In this document: piece after piece, positions 25,539 to 38,972 of the stretch
How the letters are laid out: each line of letters begins with the position of its first letter
Position numbering within the stretch: the stretch's first letter is position 1
Assembly: GCA_034766995.1 (NCBI GenBank)
Contig: CM068314.1
Coordinates: forward strand, 24,996,608-25,060,607
Direction: 5' to 3'
Source of the DNA: Acanthacorydalis orientalis
Lineage: Eukaryota; Arthropoda; Insecta; Megaloptera; Corydalidae
DNA: 64,000 nt
Translations under genes and position numbers: made by a program
The notes under the pieces: generated by a model
Seen by the model: the letters and a program-made list of their open reading frames with translations, nothing else
Told to the model about the DNA's origin: nothing
Database searches by the model: none

Positions 25539-28248
25539 TCATTGATCCCGTGCCAACATTCTTTTTTGACAGCCAAGACGTATAACGTATTTTTTTTCTT
25601 TATAAAATGAATTAAACTTTTCAGTTTCATTTTCAAATTCAGCTTCACTGGTCGTGTGATATTGGGTGCTGGCAATTTCTTGCTCAGAATTTATATTACT
25701 GTTTTCGGTAAATAATAATGGGGGCTTAAAACATAAAAAACAAAATAAATCCTTTTTTAATGTAATGTTATAAAAAGGTCTACATATATAATAATTATAT
25801 TAATTTTAATAAAGATAGCGGCTTTGAATTGATGAAGTTATAATGTATTTTCGGACTTCTTTCATTGTTTTAGTTTATGTATTGTATTTCATTGTATTGT
25901 GGCGTATGGTTTTCATTTGACTCACCGTAGTATATATATATATATGTTATGTATATATACATATTGACAAGTATTAAAACGTAAATAATGCTTTTTATAA
26001 ATAAAAAAAAGAATTTTCTTACTGCTTGTGAATTTAGTTCGTAATATTGATTGTCATCTAATTTTCTTTCAATCAAATCATTGTCACATGAATATCGTTT
26101 ATTTTTTTCATTTGTAAGAGTAAGTCGTTTATAATTATTAGCATTATTACTTGATATATTTTCAAGACTGAAAAGACAGTAATGCGTTGGAAAGTGCATA
26201 AAAATAACACATTTTATTTAGATCAACTTTCTATTTTCCTCTCGCAAAACACTTCAAAATTTTTCGATCAAAAATATTCAATAAATTATTATTGGTTATT
26301 TTCGATTGTCGCTTATCTCCATTTCAATGGAAACGCCTTCATCCTCAGAATACAAAATTACCGAAAAATCATAGGATTTTCAATACCAAGATAATTCAAT
26401 CATCTCCACCAACTCAGGTAAATATAAAAAATATGTATTATAAATAATATTATGAGAAAGAAGATAATAGAATGAATACAAAAACAAAGAAAAGTTCAGG
26501 GGATAATCAGAAAAGTAAAAAAATTGAAATGTAAATGATCAAAATTATTACATGAAGAAAAAAACATCAAATAGATTATAGAAATATTAAAATGCCCAGA
26601 GATTGATGAAAATATTTTAGAATTGATAAGAGATAAGATAAGCAAGTTAGAATATGCATTATAAATATGAGTAAAATAAAAGCTTTGGGTTATTCAAATT
26701 CGAAGGAATTTCAAGAATCGAGCACTAATGACCTTAGTAGTTGACGCGTTCTTAAACCTCAAAAAACCAACCAATTATATGACATCTTTATCGAGTAGGG
26801 GATCGTTAATGGTTAAATATTATGATTATACACAATGTTTTTAAAAGTTATTACCTGTTATTAATGTAAGTATTTGAAATATCTAGATTAGCAAAAAAAC
26901 GTTCCATTTCAGTATTAGATATATATAGTAATTGTAATTGTTCTTGTAAATCATTACATTTTCGACGTATATTATTTGCTTCTTCTTCCGCCAAAAACGC
27001 TTTTTTTTTCTACAACATATATACATATATATATATATTATTTATACATATTTATATTTTCCACAAATGACTTTTTTATCCCCTTCCCCACAAAAACATT
27101 TTTTTCTGATGAAATTTTTTTAATAATTGATTATTGATCGCATTGTGATAAAAAATAATCACGGTCAAGCAATAATCAATGATCAGTAATCAAATATCAA
27201 AGATTTTTGATCATAACCAAATTTGTAATTTATGGAAGGAAAAATTTATTTGTAAAAAATTATCTTTCATTTTTAAACTTTTTTCAGAATCGTTTAGGAA
27301 TCCTTTTTTACTGTCAATACAATATTTTTATACTTAAACATATTTTTTTAGTTTTTCATTCTTCCTATGTGCTTTCTGTATTACTATAGGAGAACGATTT
27401 ATATTCTGAACAAAAGTTGTTACCAACCGTAATTTGTAAACATTTCTTTTGAGATTGTAGTACGACTTCTTGATCTTTATTCAGGTTATTAATTTCAATT
27501 AGTCTGTAACGAGAAAATATAAAAGAGAATTGATTTCAGGATTGTAAATAAAAACAAATTTTTACTTAATTTTGTATCCATTCATAAGTTTATAAAGGCC
27601 TTTTGCTAATTTTTTCAGTTGAATATTTTCTTTATAACTGTTATCTTCCTTGTCAATGTTTCTACTTGTGTCAATATTGTCCACATCTATACTACACCTG
27701 TAAAAATAATAATCTTCTTTATTATATAATACATATAATGAAAACGTATTTGTTTTCAAAATAATTTTAATTATTTAGTATCGTAAAAGTTGTTTATTTT
27801 TTTGTTATATATATATTGTAAATTTACAAATTAGTTTAGGGTATAATTATTTTCAACATACTGTGTTTCTCTATGACGTACTCGAACATTATCCATTAGA
27901 TGATTTATTTTAGACAATTCTAAAAGTTTTGCACTTTCATCACTAAGTAATTTTGTATTTTTAACAGTTTGTTTTAATTCTTGTATACATTGTTCAAAAA
28001 TCTCGTTCTTTTTTTGCAAATTGCTTGACTTCTTTATCAAATCCTGTCAATAAATATATATTTTCTAATACATATTTTTCCATATCGAATGATATTGAAA
28101 ACTAATAGAAGACATCTTTTAATTATCGAAAAAGACAACTTTTAAAATATTTATCCATAAATTATTGAAAATACTAGTTATTATTAATGCATATTGTCCT
28201 AAGAAATATTTACTTTCGGGTATAATTTATACAAGCATATATATATAA

Positions 28249-28313
<65 letters not shown>

Positions 28314-28585
28314 CGTACGTATGTGTTTATGTATGTAAGAAAGAGAAAGAGGGTGGAAATGTTTTTACCATGAGCTGTTTTTTTACTTGTTGATTTTCGT
28401 CGTTCATTCGTTTGGAAGAGTCGCTATAAATAACGATTTCTTTTTTTAAAGTTTCATTTTCAGATTTCATATTGTTAATTTCTATCATAAAATCATTATT
28501 TGTTTGAATTTCTTTGTTTTCTGTAGGTTTTGTTTGTTCATTTTTAATTTCCTAGATGTTAACAGTCTGTATATATACATGTATA

Positions 28586-28656
<71 letters not shown>

Positions 28657-29806
28657 GCATATTAATGATGCATGCTAAAAATATGTTATGTACTTTGAAA
28701 AAAATTAGTATGAATTTCGAGTTTAGGATTTAAAATTTTTGAATAAGTTAAGAAAATTTCTAAGTTTTGCGACAATAAAATTGAGGCAATAATATATATA
28801 TATATATATATCATTTTTAATACACATGTTATGTATAATTTATATTTTCTATCAAAACTACACCTGATATGAAACGGAAAGTTTTTCTATTTGCTCTTTT
28901 TCAAGACACAATTCTTTTTGTATTTGTATTAGTTTTGTTTCTTTTTCATTTTTCTCAAACTCTAAACTTTTTGTTAATTGTTCGTTTTCTTCTTGCAAAG
29001 TTTTTATTTTGCTTACAATATCTTGAACATAATTTTTTATATCGTCATATTGTTTTGTAAGTGTTGTATTTTCGTCTGTTAGTAATCTTTTTTCTTTTTC
29101 CAGTTCACTTGTATTTTCGTTAGAAATTTTTTTCAGTCTATCAACATAATTTTCTAATTCGTTTCTTTTCTTTTTTTCATTTTGAAGTTCTTGTAATAAT
29201 ACACTATTGTGTTTTTTAATACTTTCTTTACTTTCTTGTAGATTATTGGATCTTATAAGTTGACTTTTATTTGAACCAGATTTTAAATAACCAGCTTGCT
29301 CTATACAACGTCGAAATAAAATCATGGTATGTTAGTACTATTCTTTGCTTATTTACACACACACATTATATATATATATATTCGAAAATATTATTATATT
29401 CTAACAGTTACTAAAATTCATTTTTATAGTTTAATACTGTGATATTTGTATACTTACGGTTTCTTGCATGTGGATTTTGTATAATTGTATGCGATGTTTG
29501 AGATAAGTCTGTTGAAGGATCTAAAGAAAAAAATATTGACACTATTGCATCATACGTACATAAATATGCGTGCATGTATGACGATGATACATTACCTGAA
29601 GTTACTGTTTTAATAGATTTTGAATAATTGTTAATGAGCATAGATCCTGCAGTCAAAAAAAGTGGCGGGAATAATTCACTACTGCTATTATTATTAACAC
29701 ACGATGATCGCAAAGGAGATACACTTTTACCTCTTCGTCTTAATGTTTTATTTATTTTCGTATCAAGTAATGGTTTTGAACGTGAAAAATTATAACAGTT
29801 CAGCAT
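25539..29806 (-). CDS. Coiled-coil protein of unknown function, 589 aa, ten exons
   Basis: I do not recognise this gene. Exons: 29596-29806, 29458-29520, 28864-29300, 28369-28551, 27862-28043, 27566-27697, 27428-27503, 26855-27009, 26023-26167 and 25539-25724; phases close at all nine joins and a TGA ends it at 25539. The first ~50 residues are basic and Ser-rich (TLRRRGKSVSPLRSS). From about residue 115 to 450 the protein is heptad-rich and charged, with runs such as LLQELQNEKKKRNELENYV, LTDENTTLTKQYDDI and LQEENEQLTKSLEFEK, predicting long coiled coils. The tail after residue 450 is polar and ends KKYVIRLGCQKRMLARDQ. There is no signal peptide or membrane segment. It could be a centrosomal, meiotic or cytoskeletal filament protein; that is guesswork from architecture. 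Several introns carry (AT)n arrays. A clean ORF across ten exons argues for a live gene. Confidence 0.85.
25797..25870. mobile_element. short mariner fragment in the last intron of the coiled-coil gene
   Basis: The block gatagcggctttgaattgat...gttttag matches the left interior of the mariner copies at 15468, 30299 and 45875. Confidence 0.55.
26230..26395. repeat. dispersed repeat C, copy 1 (coiled-coil gene intron)
   Basis: Core ttattattggttattttcgattgtcgctta followed by catcctcag and accgaaaaatca. Related copies occur at 44555-44695 and in both arms of 57571-58082. Confidence 0.55.
26722..26776 (+). repeat. dispersed short repeat A, copy 3 (coiled-coil gene intron-exon flank)
   Basis: Core gcactaatgaccttagtag, then gacgcgttcttaaacctc and accaaccaatt. 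It lies in the intron just 3' of exon 26855-27009 of the coiled-coil gene. Confidence 0.5.
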
Positions 29807-29896
29807 AATCTATCAAATATTTGTATTAATCCTTTATCATATTCAAACAGATACACAACAACTACACATCCAATCATAGGCACACATATATATTCT

Positions 29897-29955
<59 letters not shown>

Positions 29956-30298
29956 ACACTTATTTGTATTGTCGTTTCTATTTATTTAAATTTAAAACTA
30001 ATATTTAAACAGCGAAATTAAATAAAAATTAAATTGCATTAATATTTGATAAAACTTACGAAATACCAGTTTATCTTGTTTTTGCAATATTTTGAGACAT
30101 AAGTAAATTACACTGAAGTCTAATTAAAAATTTTGCTACTGACAGTTAAAAGATTGTATTTAATTCATAAGTGTATTTTTATTGAAAATAGGTTACTTGA
30201 TACTTTCATGTAATATTAGAATTTTAAATATTTTCATATATATATATATATATATACATATACACACACACATTTATATATATATATATATATATACA
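29807..30298. other. upstream region of the 589-aa coiled-coil gene
   Basis: Contains (TC)n(TA)n at 29896-29950 and AT arrays at 30235-30300. It should hold the promoter, but no TATA or initiator stands out. Confidence 0.4.
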
Positions 30299-30734
30299 TA
30301 TTAGTACAAATTAATTCAGTATATATACAAATTAATTATTTATTGTTCATATATATACAAATTAATTCAGTACTTTTTTTTATAGAAAATAGATGTTTAT
30401 GAAAAAATGGAATACATTTCAATCTTGAAAATATCCCTCATTATTTTGTATAACTTAAATCTGTCGGGTAATTGACGAGACCTTATAGAAAAAAGATGGC
30501 GGCTTTGAATCGATGAAGTCGTAATGCATTTTCTGATGTCTTCTACTGTTTTAGCACTTTTAGCATGTTTTATGAGTCACCACTCCTTTCTTCAAAACGG
30601 ATAAAATCATTCTCACAGCTTCGGCTGCATTTTTTCAGAAACTTGAATGCGAAAAGTATGCAATGCCTAATATGCTGCTTTTTGGACGCCATTGTGTTCA
30701 CTACTGTTTTGTTAGGTTATACCAACTGCTTGGT

Positions 30735-30798
<64 letters not shown>

Positions 30799-30905
30799 TT
30801 TTAAATATTAAGGTTGGCACTTCAAAGACTAAAACGCCAAAAAATTATTCTAATTTAAAACAGAGTTACAACTGATTCAATTTTAATACATAGAATTCTT
30901 TTTTG
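30299..30905 (-). mobile_element. non-autonomous mariner copy with internal (AT)n
   Basis: Left end acaaattaattcagtac; the right side ends ...acagagttacaactgattc. Same layout as 45875-46437, including an (AT)n tract at the same internal place. No transposase survives. Confidence 0.7.
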
Positions 30906-31257
30906 CATCTGATAAAATAGGATCTATGTTTATAATACATTTTTTATTTACGATAACCTCACCAATAAATCACCTAACTGTTTTACACTCAACATGAATA
31001 ACTTTTTATGTGCGCGCATCTATACACGACACAGATAGTAGATATTTCCACCTAAGTAATATTCACAATCAAATTTTACACTTCACTAATAACAGTAAAT
31101 TTAGCTGAAAATAAATAATACATTAATATTTCTAACCATCAACATATTTTAAAAGTTCAGTCAAATGCAAAAGTTTAGATCTAATAAGGATTATGTGAAG
31201 TGTTAAAGTATTGTAAATGATTCGTAAGGTTTTTAAAAATGAGCATCAATAATGTCT

Positions 31258-31325
31258 GTTTTCAAATCTATTTAACTGTAATAATAAGGATGTGGTACTG
31301 ACTTTTATAACCAGTTAGTACATAC

Positions 31326-31363
<38 letters not shown>

Positions 31364-31421
31364 ACCGGTCATAAAAATCAACACTACATCCTAATTATTA
31401 CGGTTAAATAGATTTCAAGTT
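31258..31421. mobile_element. foldback (long inverted repeat) element with (AT)n loop
   Basis: The left arm (31258-31321; tcaaatctatttaactgtaa... taaccagttagt) is repeated inverted at 31356-31421 (actaaccggtcat... gttaaatagattt) with few mismatches. A (TA)n tract sits at the centre. Confidence 0.7.
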
Positions 31422-32232
31422 ATATATATATATATATATATATTATCATAATTTGTTTTATATATTTATTTAATTTATAATATTATTGTACTTATTTTAG
31501 TATTATATTTAAATAAAAACATTGAATAAAACGTACTTGTACTATATTTAACATGTAATTCTAAATGAGATTCTCATAATGAGAATTATTGAAACATTTA
31601 AGACAAATCAATATTGTAGAAATTAAGTTATTAAAAATATTTTTTTAAAAAAAATCTAGATAATTATAAATAACGAAATATATTTTTTGAAATTGTATAT
31701 GGTTCAAATTTAAGAACTAATTATACGTTAAATACAGAAATAAAAAAATAAACTCATCATCAATACCAATTATCTGGTCAGATTATATTCTGTAAGTCTA
31801 ATACACAATGAAGGGAAAGATCTGCAGAAAACATGCCTACAATGTTCACATTCGACGTAGAACAAAAAACTACAAGAAAATCTAGAAGTATTAGAATCAT
31901 AACGTCCGAGACATATCAAAGATAAATAAGGAAGTGGAAAACAAACAACTTCAAGACGAAGGAATGTAACAAATACTAAAAGACGGAAATAAAAAACAAG
32001 CCTGCAGTTCTTCAGGAAATTAACTCACTATAAAGATGGATTAAAATATTTAAATATTTTGAACAAAACAATACACCATGTGGCTGTGATTAGATTGGGA
32101 GCATGGAAATGACAAAGTAAAATTAAGAGCTTTAAAGATAAATGTGTGTTGGTGATTTCAGTGAAGAACAATAATAGTGGATTGTAAAAGAATTAATGAA
32201 GTTAGAAATAGACTGTTACCTAAAAAATAGAC

Positions 32233-32286
<54 letters not shown>

Positions 32287-32914
32287 TGAGTATGGATTCA
32301 TATACTATACAAAAAATATTGTAAAATATGTATAAATAGTGTTAATCAATAAGAAAATATAAAGTATAATATAGAGTAAAATATAAAATTAAATGTTAAT
32401 TCTGTAAGTAGATTTTTATACCCATATTTTTAGTATACGACAGGCTTCAGTTCATATCTGTTATAAGCATATATTCTGTAAAATATAATTATGAATGCAA
32501 TATTAAATAAGTGTAATATACTATTACCGCTACATTAAATAAAATATTTTTTTGTACAAATACATGTTTGTATTTTTTACGTGTATGATGTTTTTAAATT
32601 ATAACATAATACAAGTATTCAAATTTCTAGACAAATAATCTTCTCTGAAAAATATTAAGTACAATATTTCGCAGATTAAAATAGAAAATATGCTCAGTTA
32701 AATGGACAAACATAAATAGTTAAGATATATTTCGCACTTTTTGTTGTTAAGCTTATTGTTTGCAAGAATGCATCAATTGTGTTTTCTAACATACGTCTCA
32801 CGTAAAGATGTAGTATGTCGGTGTCTTTTATGTATTATAAAAGTTTTTCTAAAACATTATACATATATACAAATAAACTTAAAAATATGCCGCAAAAATG
32901 AAAATATTGAAATA

Positions 32915-32983
<69 letters not shown>

Positions 32984-32984
32984 T
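31422..32984. other. intergenic, unassigned
   Basis: 31790-32210 is somewhat less AT-rich (ctgcagttcttcagg, catgtggctgtgattag) and may be old transposon sequence. The rest is AT-rich with arrays at 32236 and 32919. Confidence 0.4.
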
Positions 32985-33404
32985 GTCCAAGGTCTGGTGC
33001 AATTGGTACCGAAAAAAATACAAGACATCATCTAGATGTTCTGTATGATGCCGAACGCTTTTCTTTTATCGACAACTTGAGTTTTGGGAACAGCCAGAAG
33101 TCATATGGAGCCAAATCAGGTGAATACGGGGGGTGTTCGAACACAGTGATGCCTTTTATGGCCAAGATATTGCGTACAATCTTAGATTTGTGTGCAGGTG
33201 CATTATTGTACAGAAACGACCAAGACCATTGCTTTCGATATTCAGGCCGCACTCGAAGAGCCCTGTTCCACAAATGATTCAAATGCCCAATTAATAATCA
33301 GCGTTCACTGTTTGACCTTCCAGTAAGAATTCCTTGTGGAAGATTCATTCGAATCGAAGAAAACGGTAATCAATGTCTTGATTCAGGTCTTCCACATGTG
33401 TACT
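32985..33404 (-). mobile_element. mariner transposase relic interrupted by a retrotransposon
   Basis: The minus strand reads WNRALRVRPEYRKQWSWSF, YNNAPAHKSK and HPPYSPDLAPYDFWLFPKLK, the mariner catalytic core. The second catalytic Asp (usually DNAPAH) is Asn, so the enzyme would be dead. The element is cut by the insertion at 33443-34204, and a little of it resumes after 34243. Confidence 0.75.
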
Positions 33405-33442
33405 ATCTTCGGTTTTGTCACTTCTGGGCTCTGCCATTTCGC
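33405..33442 (+). repeat. target-site duplication, left copy
   Basis: 38 bp starting atcttcggttttgtcac and ending gccatttcgc, identical to 34205-34242. Confidence 0.9.
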
Positions 33443-34204
33443 CGTTGAGACGTTGCCGCACGTCCTTAATCACTATACGGTCCATTCGGCAGCGTGGCAG
33501 CACCGACATAACAACGTACAGAACCGTCTGTCGCGTGCTGCCAAAGTGGGCGGACCCATTACCATCAGGGTCAACAAGGAGGTTCCGGGAGTCGACAGTC
33601 GCCTCCGTCCTGACATCGTGAGGATCGATGAGTCGACGAGGAGGATAACGATCGTCGACGTGTGCATTCCATTCGAGGGATGCCGTGACGCCCTGGAGGG
33701 GGCTCGGCAGCAGAAAATAACCAAGTATAGCGGTCTTGCTGCCCAGCTCACCCTCCAGGGTTTCACGGTGTCCGTGGATGCATTCGTCGTCGGTTCGCTC
33801 GGCGGTTGGCTGTCATCGAACGACAAGGTCGCGGCGTCCCTGGGCATCGCACCCCGATACCTGTCCACGATGGCTAAGCTGATGGTGGCCGACACGATCC
33901 GCTGGTCGCGAGATGTCTACATCGAACACGTGTCCGGGGTCCGGCAATATCATCCGCCGGACAATACCCAGCCTCCACCAGCGGCAGCGCCGACCCTGGC
34001 CCAACACCTTGCTGAGGCAGTAGCTGATTAAGAACAATGATTTTAATTTGTTTCTTGTACTGTATAACATTTTAAAATTTATTTTTAATATGTTATGTTT
34101 GTTTGCTTTCTTTTTATTATATACACACTTTGATCCGCGAAATTTTTATTATGTTCCATATTATATAATTATCTTGTATTATTTACTAAAATAAAAATTA
34201 TTTA
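33443..34204 (+). mobile_element. 5'-truncated non-LTR retrotransposon (R2/R4-type, restriction-like endonuclease end)
   Basis: GC content near 55% in its first 600 bp, against about 20-25% around it. An open frame through 34031 encodes ETLPHVLNHYTVHS (a zinc-knuckle-like region with Cys replaced by Tyr), then RLRPDIVRI and ITIVDVCIPFEG with a later KITKYSG. This is the PD...D...K pattern of the restriction-like endonuclease at the C-terminus of R2/R4-type elements. A 3' UTR of about 170 bp follows, ending ...aaaataaaaattattta. Exact 38 bp direct repeats flank it (33405-33442 and 34205-34242), the target-site duplication. The reverse transcriptase has been lost by 5' truncation, so the copy is dead on arrival. 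Confidence 0.8.
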
Positions 34205-34242
34205 ATCTTCGGTTTTGTCACTTCTGGGCTCTGCCATTTCGC
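34205..34242 (+). repeat. target-site duplication, right copy
   Basis: Identical to 33405-33442; mariner-derived sequence resumes after it. Confidence 0.9.
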
Positions 34243-34261
34243 ACTCTGCCGCATTATCAGT

Positions 34262-34494
34262 GTACTAAATAATTAAATAATTGGTAATAAATATAATACA
34301 ATAAAATTATTGTATGTATAGCTCTTTTATATGTTTTTTTAATTAATATACTTTTTATATTACTTTTGTATATAATAATTATACTTTTCATTTGATATAT
34401 ATATATATATATATATATAAATGCGTTTTTTGTAAAAAAAATATAACAAAGAAATATTTTTTTAAATAAATGGTGTTATTTATCAGAAAAAAAC

Positions 34495-34530
<36 letters not shown>

Positions 34531-36048
34531 ATTTTATTATAATTACGTTAATGTCACAGCTTGCTGGTGCCATATGTCAATAAATCGACTACTCAAAGTT
34601 TACTAATGGATACTAAATTGTAATATGTTCAGTCATTTACTTTTACCTTTAGCCAACTGTGGACTGTTGTTTGGTCAAGAATACGTTTGATTGTGTTGTA
34701 GTATTTCTGCGATAGATATATCAATTTAAAGTCTTGTCCATTAAACTATCTTTTTCTGAAATAACAAGTAAAAAATACATTCGTTCATGAAATTACTTCA
34801 TTACTTAATATCACACTTTGAAAAGAGAACGATATATGTAATTATCGAGAAGTGATAGTTACATTTCTTTTTTTATTAAGAGACATCACAACTAATAATA
34901 GAAGCTTCATGTATGGCTTGAAGGAACTATTCTTGATATTTAAAATGTAACTAAATTGTATGAACGGTTTATAGTAAAAGGTAAGTTAAGAATGATTGGG
35001 TTTTGAATGAACTCAGATTTTACAAAATCATACAATTTCAACAGACTAGTTTGGGTAGTCAAAATAGTACTTTCATGATAATGTTCCAATATAATTTAAT
35101 AAATACACAAATACGACTTATAATTATTTGATTCATTGTTTCTTATTATTGTTATTAATTATAAAAAGTTCGTTTAATAATTTATTTTAATTTTAATGAC
35201 ATGCAACATAACAAATGTGTTAACGAGAAAACAACAAATAATAATGAGTTGCTCATATTTTAAATGAAATTATTTCTATCTATTGATGCTTTCTTAGCCA
35301 ATTTTATTATTTATTAAAAAACTGTTTAGAAAAAGAACTTCAAATGCTGACATATAGAGAAACAAGCAAGAATCAAATACATTAATATAACGAAAACAAT
35401 TATTGTTTGCATAATATCTTATTGCAGCTGGTCTTATCTGCAAAAAATACAAATATGGCATTGAGATGAATCACATGGGTAGCTGATTTTACCACAATGT
35501 ATCTTTTGACAAGTTTTCAGAATTGTATGTGAGTAGAGAAGATAAAAATTATAAGATATTTTTACAATGAATGTATATTTTTAAATAAAATATAACATTT
35601 TTATATGGCAATATGAAAATGATTCTAATAATAGTATATAATTCAAATCAGTTAATTACGTTTAAAAATCATGGTATATTCTTTTATGTACAAAAAAAGT
35701 TCTAATTTTTGTTAATTTAAAATCAAATTAAATTCATCACTTACATTACTATCAATATTTCATTCAAATTTAATTAGTTATCTCATTAGAATTTAATGAA
35801 CACCATAGAGTGAATTACACATTTTTTTTAAAAAAAAATAGTAAATGAAAATTAAAAGATCGTTTTAAACTTAATTTTTTTAAGCATCATTTAAGAATCA
35901 CATTAACTTTTAAGGTCATAAAGTGAATAATTGTAAAATAAAGATAATCCAAATTATAATATAAAACAAAGCCGTTGGTACAAATGAGAAGTAATGTTAT
36001 TGAATTATATAGTATTAATGGACACACGCTTAAGATTATTATTATTAT

Positions 36049-36096
<48 letters not shown>

Positions 36097-36308
36097 ATAA
36101 ATTAATAATTTTATTTTATTTATTTTAAATATGATTTTATACAATTTTTAATATGTAAAATAAATGTATTGATATAATTAATTTTTGAAAATAAAATCAA
36201 ATTATAATTATTGAAATGATTCAAAAAATATAATTATTAAAAAGGTAAATGTGCACTGTAAAAATAAACGTTTTACTTTCCTTGAATCATTTTATGATAA
36301 ATTTATTT
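34262..36308. other. intergenic, nothing recognised
   Basis: AT-rich with arrays at 34397, 34497 and 36051. No credible exon was found on either strand. Confidence 0.5.
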
Positions 36309-36884
36309 TCAATCATTTTTACGTTGACAGACTGGATCGAAACTTTTCATAAAATCTCGAAAAGCTGAAGATTTAGTGACAATACATTCTTGTAATGTAG
36401 ATGCAGATGAATCATTGTTATGAAAAGATGTTGGGTCGTCTATTATTTGTTTCGAAGAAAAATAATTTGTATTATTTAAGTAAGAGGTTTCCGATTCAGA
36501 GCTAAAACATATTTAATCTTTACATTCTTTCCATTTAATTACACCTTGTTTTATTTTGTTAAATATTATATTAGAATTGTAGTATTTTATTAAGAAATTA
36601 GTATATAGTCCATCAAAATTGACGAGAAAATAGAAAGAACAAACCGTTTATTTGTCTTTACAACATAATCTATTTAAACATAAAAAATACTTAAGAAAGA
36701 ATCTTAATGAATTAAACTTGAAACCTACGAGCTGACAAAGCAAATCTTTCTTGTCACCATAGATAATCGTCACGTTTCTCGTCTCTTTGTCCTGTGGACA
36801 AAGTGACGAGAAACGTGGGTTTTTATTATTATAAAAATTATACTTAAATACACAAATGTGTATTTCTCTTTCTTCATGAACATA

Positions 36885-36934
<50 letters not shown>

Positions 36935-36941
36935 TTATATA

Positions 36942-36996
<55 letters not shown>

Positions 36997-38499
36997 TTTT
37001 TTACAAATTAGTTGTAATAACTTTGTAAATTACAGTATAATCATTTCTCATGATATGTATTACAAATTCCATTTATATTATTAAAAAGATGATTCACTTA
37101 CTGATCATATTCTTCTAATATATTTTCTACTAATTCAGGCATTGGTGTTAAGGATATATCTTGATGGTTTTCAAAATATGTCTTCAATATATTTACTTGT
37201 TCGGTTGTTGAATATGCATTGTGTGTAGATTTTAAATTATTCTTTGCAAGATTGTTAGTCGGACTTTCATTCTTCTGTGATTGGTATTTTAATATCGTGT
37301 CTTTTTTGTCTAACATATTTTTTTTATTATAATGTGGTTGTTTAGTTATTATTAATTGGCTGCAAGATTCATCACTTGTTAATGAAGATGAACTAAATGA
37401 ATGATATTCGTCAATATTCTGACAAAAATCTCCCGCATTTTTATTTGAGTTTTTTTCGGACTGTATAATAGAATTTCGTTTATCAGAAGGTAATATATTA
37501 TGATTTGAACATTCTTGTGAATCATTTTCACTGCCAATTGTTATAGAAGATAGATTTTCGCCACCAACAACTTCTGTATGATCGCCTGAGCTTTTATTAT
37601 CATTCTTTTCTTCTGTTTTTATTATGATTTTTCTTTGACTTTTTTTACTAATGGGCAACTTAGAACGTTTTAATGATTTTTTATGCAATACGTTTATTTC
37701 TTTATTATCATTCGACAAGCTTATTGAAGACTTATTTACTGGATCGAGTTTTTCTGGCTGTTCTTGCATTAAAAGAGGTTCGTTTGAAATAAGTCCATTT
37801 GTATAATTATTAACTTTTAATTTAAATATCTCTGACTCAACTGCCTCGACACGTTTTTCATATGCATCTTTAACAAGATGTAGTTGTTGAATTTCGCATT
37901 TTAAATTTCGATTTTCTGATTGTAAAATATTTACTTGTTTTTTCCATGTATGGTTAGTTGATGACACAGATCTTACTTCTAATTTTTTCATTAACATATT
38001 TCTTTCACTGACAACTTCTGCGATCTGATATCGAGCTTCTATTGTTTGTTTTTGAGCCGCTGTTAATTGTTTATTAAGTTCGCGTTTTTGAGATGAAACT
38101 TTATCCAACTTGCATGTTAATACTAAACGTTCATTGAATGCGTTTTCTTCAATTGCATGTATTTGTTTTTGTAAAATTTTACAAGTTTCTGTAGCCTTTT
38201 CTAATTGCGTGCTATATTTATCAATTTCTTTCGTATTTGTATTTGGTATACATTCTGTCATAACACTGACATCGTGATAGTTAAAATTTTTAATTGAATC
38301 AGATTTTTTCTTAAGATTTATATCTACTAATGGAAATTTGAAATTCCAAAACGAATTACTAATAGATGTATTTGTTGAATAATTAATGAGCTTCAAATTA
38401 TTGTTTGAACTAAATTAAGAAACCAGTATTAATAAAATTATCAAGACATTCCAATAAATATATTTTATATCTTTCCTATGCTTATTCACACACACACAC

Positions 38500-38555
<56 letters not shown>

Positions 38556-38932
38556 TTATGTATACATATTATATATGTACTATATAAAAAGTGTACATAC
38601 CAAGTGTTCCATATATAATTGACGACACATATAGTCAATTGATATATAAAGATACAACATACAACTGCCAATATAAAAATTATTGTGTTCCAAAATCGCA
38701 TAGTCCAAGTTATTATTCGTATTGTAGAATTTTGCATGTCGGAATTGAAGCGATTACACACATTTTCCATACTTTTTTCATTTATGTGTGATTGCAAATT
38801 TTCTGTAAAAATATTTTACATAAAAATGTAATTATTTTATAATACATACGTTTAATTTTTATTGAAAATAATCCATTAGATTAAATTCATTAAAAAAGGA
38901 TAATAATATAATTTATATATATATCTATCTAT

Positions 38933-38972
<40 letters not shown>

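Noticed and set aside
28869..29060. Plus-strand frame rich in Phe/Leu
   Set aside because: Antisense of the coiled-coil exon 28864-29300.
33473..34070. Minus-strand frames of 140 and 85 codons
   Set aside because: Shadows of the GC-rich retrotransposon frame on the plus strand.
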